This document shows positions 6,268 through 9,987 of a DNA stretch of 9,987 nucleotides, one piece after another. Location of the stretch: positions 1 through 9,987 of the forward strand of contig JAPPMR010000551.1 in NCBI GenBank assembly GCA_028818995.1, given 5' to 3'. The position numbers and the translations under genes are program-made. Source of the stretch: Candidatus Poribacteria bacterium. GTDB lineage: Bacteria > Poribacteria > WGA-4E > WGA-3G. How positions within the stretch are numbered: the first letter of the stretch is position 1; every line of letters begins with the position of its first letter. The notes beneath the pieces are model-generated. The model ran no database searches and was not told the origin of the DNA. It saw only the letters and a list, made by a program, of their open reading frames with translations.

Positions 6268-7446
6268 ATGAGAAATTGGTTGGTAGGATTGATGTTGTTA
6301 ATGTCACTCGCATTTGTTTACGGCTGCGATACTGGAAATCAAGTAAGGGTAGCTGTAGCAGGACCTTTTACAGGCACCGCAGCAGCGTTTGGAGAAATGA
6401 TTAAACGCGGCGCACAACTTAAAGAAAAAGAGATTAATGAGGCGGGTGGTATCAATGGCAAAATGTTGAAACTTGTCTTTAAAGATGATGCTGGCAAACC
6501 GAAAGATGCAAGCAATGTTGCAAATAGCATCGCCGATAACAGACGGTTTCTTGCGGTTGTTGGGCATTTTAACAGTTCCTGTTCCCTTGCCGGTAAACCA
6601 ATTTACAAACAGAAAGGAATAGTTGAATTATCACCCGGTTCGACAAATGTAAAAGTTTGTGAAGGAAGCGATTGGACATTTAGGAATTTGTATAGAGATG
6701 ATTTTCAGGGTCAATTCGTGGCTGAATATGTTAATAAATATATGAATGAAATTAAAACTGTCGCCATTTTGTTTGATAATGACGATTATGGACGTGGTCT
6801 TCGTGATGGTTTTACTTCTGCCGCAGGAAATTTTGGTCTGAATATTGTTGCTTCCGAAGCGTATGATCGGAATAGCACTGATTTTAAAGCACAACTCACT
6901 GGTATTAAGGCAAAGAATCCAGACCTTGTATTCATTTCTGGCCTCTATAGCGAGGCAGGACTCATTGTTAAACAAGGGCGTGAGGTCGGAATTACTGCCC
7001 AGTTCTTTGGTGCAGATGGCGTAGATTCTCCGGATTTCCTTACAGTCGCAGGTGATGCAGCGGAAGGAACTTACCTAACAACACCTTTTATATTCAGTGA
7101 AGGTGGAGGTGAAGCATTACGAGTTGCTGAAGCATTTAAAACTGAGTTCAACGGTATTGAACCTGATACATGGGCAGCACTCTCATACGATGCAGTTGGT
7201 ATGATTGCTGAAGCAATTGAAAAAACCTTTGATCAAGACGCTTCACTTGCGGACAAGCGAAAAGCAATCCGGGATCATTTAGCTTCGTTAGACACACCAG
7301 AAAAAGGGTACACAGGAATTACAGGATTAACCTATTTTGATAAAAATGGTGACACTGTTAATAAGCCTGCTTATGTCAAAATTGTTGAAAATGGAAAATT
7401 CATCACTGCTCCTCAGCAATTGCTTAACGCTGGATCTCAGGAGTAA
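6268..7446 (+). CDS. livJ: Liv-type ABC transporter substrate-binding lipoprotein
   Basis: A 392-residue type I periplasmic binding protein of the Leu/Ile/Val (HAAT) family, which captures substrate outside the inner membrane and delivers it to LivH-LivM. The N-terminal hydrophobic segment ends at Cys20 (FVYGC), so it is probably a lipoprotein. The mature protein shows AGPFTGTAAAFGEMIKRG, NEAGGINGK, a ligand-site GHFNSS (residues 99-104) and IVELSPGSTN, and the second-lobe motif AILFDNDDYGRGLRDGF, all typical of the family. The ATG at 6268 is preceded by AAGGGAG (6251-6257) with a 10-nt spacer; the frame is open further upstream but lacks a signal there. The residue after Cys is Asp, which in enterobacteria retains lipoproteins in the inner membrane, fitting a tethered receptor. 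The substrate could be branched-chain amino acids, or an amide or urea as in related systems; the sequence does not settle this. Confidence 0.92.
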   Translation: MRNWLVGLMLLMSLAFVYGCDTGNQVRVAVAGPFTGTAAAFGEMIKRGAQLKEKEINEAGGINGKMLKLVFKDDAGKPKDASNVANSIADNRRFLAVVGHFNSSCSLAGKPIYKQKGIVELSPGSTNVKVCEGSDWTFRNLYRDDFQGQFVAEYVNKYMNEIKTVAILFDNDDYGRGLRDGFTSAAGNFGLNIVASEAYDRNSTDFKAQLTGIKAKNPDLVFISGLYSEAGLIVKQGREVGITAQFFGADGVDSPDFLTVAGDAAEGTYLTTPFIFSEGGGEALRVAEAFKTEFNGIEPDTWAALSYDAVGMIAEAIEKTFDQDASLADKRKAIRDHLASLDTPEKGYTGITGLTYFDKNGDTVNKPAYVKIVENGKFITAPQQLLNAGSQE

Positions 7447-7490
7447 CATAACGGTCAACTTTCCAATAACAGAGCAAAGATTATAGACTT

Positions 7491-8414
7491 ATGTCAGTTT
7501 TTTTACTGCAGCTAATTAATGGATTGGTTCAAGGTGGAATCTACGCACTTATTGCTGTTGGTTACACCATGGTGTATGGAATAATTCAGCTGATTAATTT
7601 CGCCCATGGCGAGATTTTCATGTTGGGTGCCTATTTTGCTCTAATTCTTGTTACAGCTACACCTCTTCCATTTTGGGCAGCTGTACTGTTGAGCATGGTT
7701 TTTTGTGCAGTGTTGGGAATGTTAATAGACTATATAGCATATCGTCCCCTTCGCAACGCGCCACGTTTATCCGCCTTGATTACCGCTATTGGTGTATCGT
7801 TAACACTCCTAAATCTCGCGCGGATGCTCTGGTCGTCACGCCAGCGAACATTTCCTGACGACTCAAAACCTGCTATATTCCAAAGTAAAATTGATTTAGA
7901 AACAGGTGAGGTTTTCAACGCTATCCCACTTCCCGATGGAGCTATTCTTCCTTACACAGATATTTTTATCATCTTGCTTGCAGTTGTGTTGATGTTTGCC
8001 TTAAACAGGTTAGTTCACCTGACGAAAATTGGCAAAGCAATGCGTGCTTGTGCCCAGAGTCCGGTGGCAGCAAATCTGATGGGCATCAAGACGAATCAGG
8101 TCATATCAGTAACATTTGCAATCGGTTCTGCCTTAGGTGCCGTTGCAGGAGTGATGGTGGGTTTACGGGAAGCAATTATGCCTACAATGGGTTACCATAA
8201 AGGAATTGCGGCTTTTGCCGCCGCAGTCCTTGGAGGCATAGGGAACATCACTGGCGCGATGCTTGGTGGCATCATAATTGGATTAGCTGAAGCCTTCGGA
8301 GGTGGATATATCTCTGGGGGGTATAAGTTAGCGTTTGCATATGTTATCATGATTGTCGTTATTCTTATTCGTCCATCCGGGCTTTTTGGGAAATCCACAG
8401 CTCAACGTGCCTAA
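7491..8414 (+). CDS. livH: Branched-chain amino acid ABC transporter permease LivH
   Basis: A 307-residue inner-membrane permease, close in length to LivH of E. coli (308). The N terminus QLINGLVQGGIYALIAVGYT and the following LINFAHGEIFMLGAY are family signatures. About eight hydrophobic segments follow. The ATPase-contacting cytoplasmic loop is MGIKTNQVISVTFAIGSALG, starting at residue 197, and the C-terminal AAVLGGIGNITGAMLGGIIIG is also typical. A polar stretch of about 40 residues (SSRQRTF to DGAILPY) between hydrophobic segments is probably periplasmic. It forms the membrane pore with LivM. The start lies 44 nt after livJ with no convincing Shine-Dalgarno, so its expression probably depends on read-through from the upstream genes. 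Confidence 0.95.
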   Translation: MSVFLLQLINGLVQGGIYALIAVGYTMVYGIIQLINFAHGEIFMLGAYFALILVTATPLPFWAAVLLSMVFCAVLGMLIDYIAYRPLRNAPRLSALITAIGVSLTLLNLARMLWSSRQRTFPDDSKPAIFQSKIDLETGEVFNAIPLPDGAILPYTDIFIILLAVVLMFALNRLVHLTKIGKAMRACAQSPVAANLMGIKTNQVISVTFAIGSALGAVAGVMVGLREAIMPTMGYHKGIAAFAAAVLGGIGNITGAMLGGIIIGLAEAFGGGYISGGYKLAFAYVIMIVVILIRPSGLFGKSTAQRA

Positions 8415-8438
8415 ATCTAAAATATCCATATCTATGTC

Positions 8439-8467
8439 ATGCTTGGGTTTAATTAATGTCAAGGCAT
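8439..8467 (+). promoter_or_regulatory. Hairpin covering the livM ribosome-binding site
   Basis: ATGCTTG (8439-8445) can pair with CAAGGCAT (8460-8467), with one bulged G and a 14-nt loop. The 3' arm contains the only Shine-Dalgarno-like AAGG (8461-8464), directly before the livM ATG at 8469. Folding could dampen livM translation relative to livH. The stem is short and the effect is a guess. Confidence 0.3.
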
Positions 8468-8468
8468 C

Positions 8469-9470
8469 ATGCAAAATAAGTTAACACCGAAGAATATTAT
8501 CCTTCTTCTCATCGTATGTTTTATACCCTTGCTTCTGTTTGGAATAGATTTGCTTGCCCGTCTTTTGTTCGATAACTTCGGTATTGATCTGCCTATTCCG
8601 GGCGCAAGTTCCATACTACGAATTCTCGCTTTGACAGGTCTGTATGTTTTGCTCGCCGTTGGACTTAATATAGTCTGTGGTTATACAGGATTGTTAGATC
8701 TTGGGTACGTTGGTTTCTATCTTGTAGGCGGATATACCGTGGGGCTTTTGATGACTCGTTTTGGATTTAGTTATTGGATAGCTCTACCGCTTGCTGTATT
8801 GAATGGTGCATTTTGGGGGTTGCTGAGAGGGGTGCCTACCTTACGCCTCACTGGAGATTATTTCGCGATAGTAACATTCGGGTTTGCAGAATTGTTATAC
8901 CAAATCGTTAAGAATGAAGAATGGCTGATAGGGAATGTGAACGGTATGGTCAACGACATTCCGCGAGCATCAATTTTCGGGATAGAACTTGATCAAAATT
9001 TGTACCATTATTACCATATTCTCATCTTGATCGCATTAGTAGTTTTCGTTTCCTATCGATTACAGCATTCTCGCGTTGGAAGAGCGTGGGTAGCCATCCG
9101 GGAAGATGAACAAGCAGCTGAGAGTATGGGTATCAATATTAGTCGATATAAGTCCCTTGCCTTTGCAGTTAGCGCAGCTATTGGTGCCCTTGGCGGAGCC
9201 TTTTTTACACAACTTCAGTCTAATCTAGCCGTAGAAGTATTTGAATTTTGGGAATCCATTCTAATTCTATGCATGGTCGTTCTCGGTGGAATGGGAAATA
9301 TTAGAGGGGCTATAATAGGTGGGGTTATTATTGGTTCTTTAGGCGAAGTCTTACGTATCGTTCTCGGCTTTAACCCTCAACTTGCGGATGCACGGTTTCT
9401 CATCTTTGGAATTATCTTAATATTATTAATGCGTTATCGTCCCGATGGATTGGTTTTTAGAAAAACATGA
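8469..9470 (+). CDS. livM: Branched-chain amino acid ABC transporter permease LivM
   Basis: A 333-residue inner-membrane permease, the usual length for LivM proteins without the N-terminal extension of E. coli LivM (425). Signatures are GLNIVCGYTGLLDLGYVGFYLVGGYT, the segment LRLTGDYFAIVTFGFAELLY, the ATPase-contacting loop ESMGINISRYKSLAFAVSAA (Met220 region), VLGGMGNIRGAIIGGVIIG and the C-terminal RFLIFGIILILLMRYRPDGL. It pairs with LivH to form the translocation path. The start is an ATG with only AAGG four nt upstream, inside a possible hairpin. It is the last gene of the run on this strand: the livG and livF ATPase genes that usually follow are missing here, and a gene on the other strand comes next. 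Confidence 0.95.
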   Translation: MQNKLTPKNIILLLIVCFIPLLLFGIDLLARLLFDNFGIDLPIPGASSILRILALTGLYVLLAVGLNIVCGYTGLLDLGYVGFYLVGGYTVGLLMTRFGFSYWIALPLAVLNGAFWGLLRGVPTLRLTGDYFAIVTFGFAELLYQIVKNEEWLIGNVNGMVNDIPRASIFGIELDQNLYHYYHILILIALVVFVSYRLQHSRVGRAWVAIREDEQAAESMGINISRYKSLAFAVSAAIGALGGAFFTQLQSNLAVEVFEFWESILILCMVVLGGMGNIRGAIIGGVIIGSLGEVLRIVLGFNPQLADARFLIFGIILILLMRYRPDGLVFRKT

Positions 9471-9483
9471 GCACACATTAAAT

Positions 9484-9510
9484 AAGGTCAAGTACATAAA
9501 AACTGTCCTT
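9484..9510. terminator. Imperfect hairpin between convergent genes
   Basis: AAGG-T-CA-A-GT (9484-9493) pairs with ACTG-T-CCTT (9502-9510), making nine base pairs with one T-T mismatch and one bulged A around an 8-nt loop. It sits exactly between livM and the convergent VWA gene, where a bidirectional terminator would be expected. No T-tract follows on the plus strand and only a weak ATTTAAT follows on the minus strand, so intrinsic termination is doubtful. Confidence 0.3.
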
Positions 9511-9987
9511 CAACCCATCTTACTTGAACTATCCTCCTTCCCGTTTTTCCATTTCTGAATAAGCATTTCTCCCACTAAAAGAATCAGTGCCAACCCCGCA
9601 AACCACTGAAACCTTTCCTGATATTCACCATCAGAATGCACTCTAAATTTCTGCTTTTCAAGTTGTGCCAAGTCTGTTGTTAACTGGGCAACACCCTCGT
9701 CTGCATGATAATAGTTACCATTCCCTTCTTTGGCAATTTCGCGTAAACTTACCTCATTTAATGCGGTTAACACCAGTTGTCCATCCACATTTCGTTTGTA
9801 CCCCGCACTTTCAACCGGAAGAGGTATCGGAACAGGTTTTTCAGAGTTTCCAACACCAACACAATATATATGTACTCCATCTCTCTTAGCTGCTTTTGCT
9901 GCTGCAATAGCATCATCACCGAAGTCCTCCCCGTCTGTGAAAAGAATCAATACTTTCTGTCCGCTGGAATTATTTTTTGTTGTCAAC
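9510..9987 (-). CDS. BatB-like von Willebrand factor A domain protein, C-terminal part
   Basis: The C-terminal 158 or so residues of a protein that continues past the right edge. No real start is visible: the first full codon in the window is TTG with no ribosome-binding site, and the sequence begins mid-domain. It holds the late part of a VWA domain, with the strand KVLILFTDGEDFG (the TDGE segment belongs to the metal-ion-dependent adhesion site) and VHIYCVGVGN. The DxSxS part of that site would lie outside the window. The motif LREIAKEGNGNYYHADEG follows, then the helix FQWFAGLALILLVGEMLIQKW as a C-terminal transmembrane anchor and a short charged tail. This order is that of the BatA/BatB proteins of bat (aerotolerance) operons. 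The gene converges on livM, and its stop is 39 nt from the livM stop, so it belongs to a different unit. Another membrane VWA protein cannot be excluded. Confidence 0.85.
   Translation of the reverse strand, partial: LTTKNNSSGQKVLILFTDGEDFGDDAIAAAKAAKRDGVHIYCVGVGNSEKPVPIPLPVESAGYKRNVDGQLVLTALNEVSLREIAKEGNGNYYHADEGVAQLTTDLAQLEKQKFRVHSDGEYQERFQWFAGLALILLVGEMLIQKWKNGKEDSSSKMG

Noticed and set aside
6002..6313. Minus-strand open frame opposite the lipoprotein-livJ junction
   Set aside because: It resembles no protein family, has no ribosome-binding site, and lies opposite two well-supported genes.

Overview
The window reads as one chromosomal stretch from a Gram-negative-type bacterium with moderately AT-leaning DNA. 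Two diderm-style lipoproteins, periplasmic-type secreted proteins and near-consensus sigma-70 promoters support this. The mix of a TPR plus FG-GAP/ASPIC-UnbV secreted pair, a PhyH-family dioxygenase, an NTT-like carrier and a Liv-type ABC transporter recalls Candidatus Poribacteria or a neighbouring PVC/Acidobacteria-like lineage. That placement is an inference from gene content and was not tested by any search.

Layout. Positions 1-176 hold two short palindromes that look like a pair of REP-type units, then a weak promoter. Positions 177-3139 hold a secreted TPR protein and a secreted CRTAC1-like beta-propeller protein whose reading frames overlap by ATGA, so they are very likely translated together. 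A strong promoter (TTGACA, 17-nt spacer, TATCAT) at 3165-3193 then drives a PhyH-family Fe(II)/2-oxoglutarate dioxygenase (3265-4086), followed after 30 nt by a 12-helix carrier of the NTP/NDP-exchanger (TLC/NTT) family (4117-5427).

A second near-consensus promoter (TTGACA, 17-nt spacer, TAAAAT) lies across the stop codon of the carrier gene. It opens a four-gene run: an unrecognised lipoprotein (5469-6263), a lipidated Liv-type substrate-binding protein (6268-7446), and the two permeases LivH (7491-8414) and LivM (8469-9470). The ATPase genes livG and livF do not follow. Instead a convergent gene on the minus strand, the C-terminal part of a BatB-like von Willebrand factor A protein, runs in from the right edge (9510-9987).

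Functionally, the Liv genes encode the capture and membrane parts of a high-affinity importer for branched-chain amino acids or a related amide or amino-acid substrate, needing ATPases encoded elsewhere. The lipoprotein is tightly linked to the binding protein and may be an envelope accessory, but nothing in its sequence proves this. No tRNA, rRNA, CRISPR array or transposase gene was seen, and no gene-free stretch exceeds 300 bases. The least ordinary items are the REP-like pair at the left edge, the NTT-like carrier, the unknown lipoprotein with its Tyr/His/Pro patch, and the Liv cluster without ATPases.
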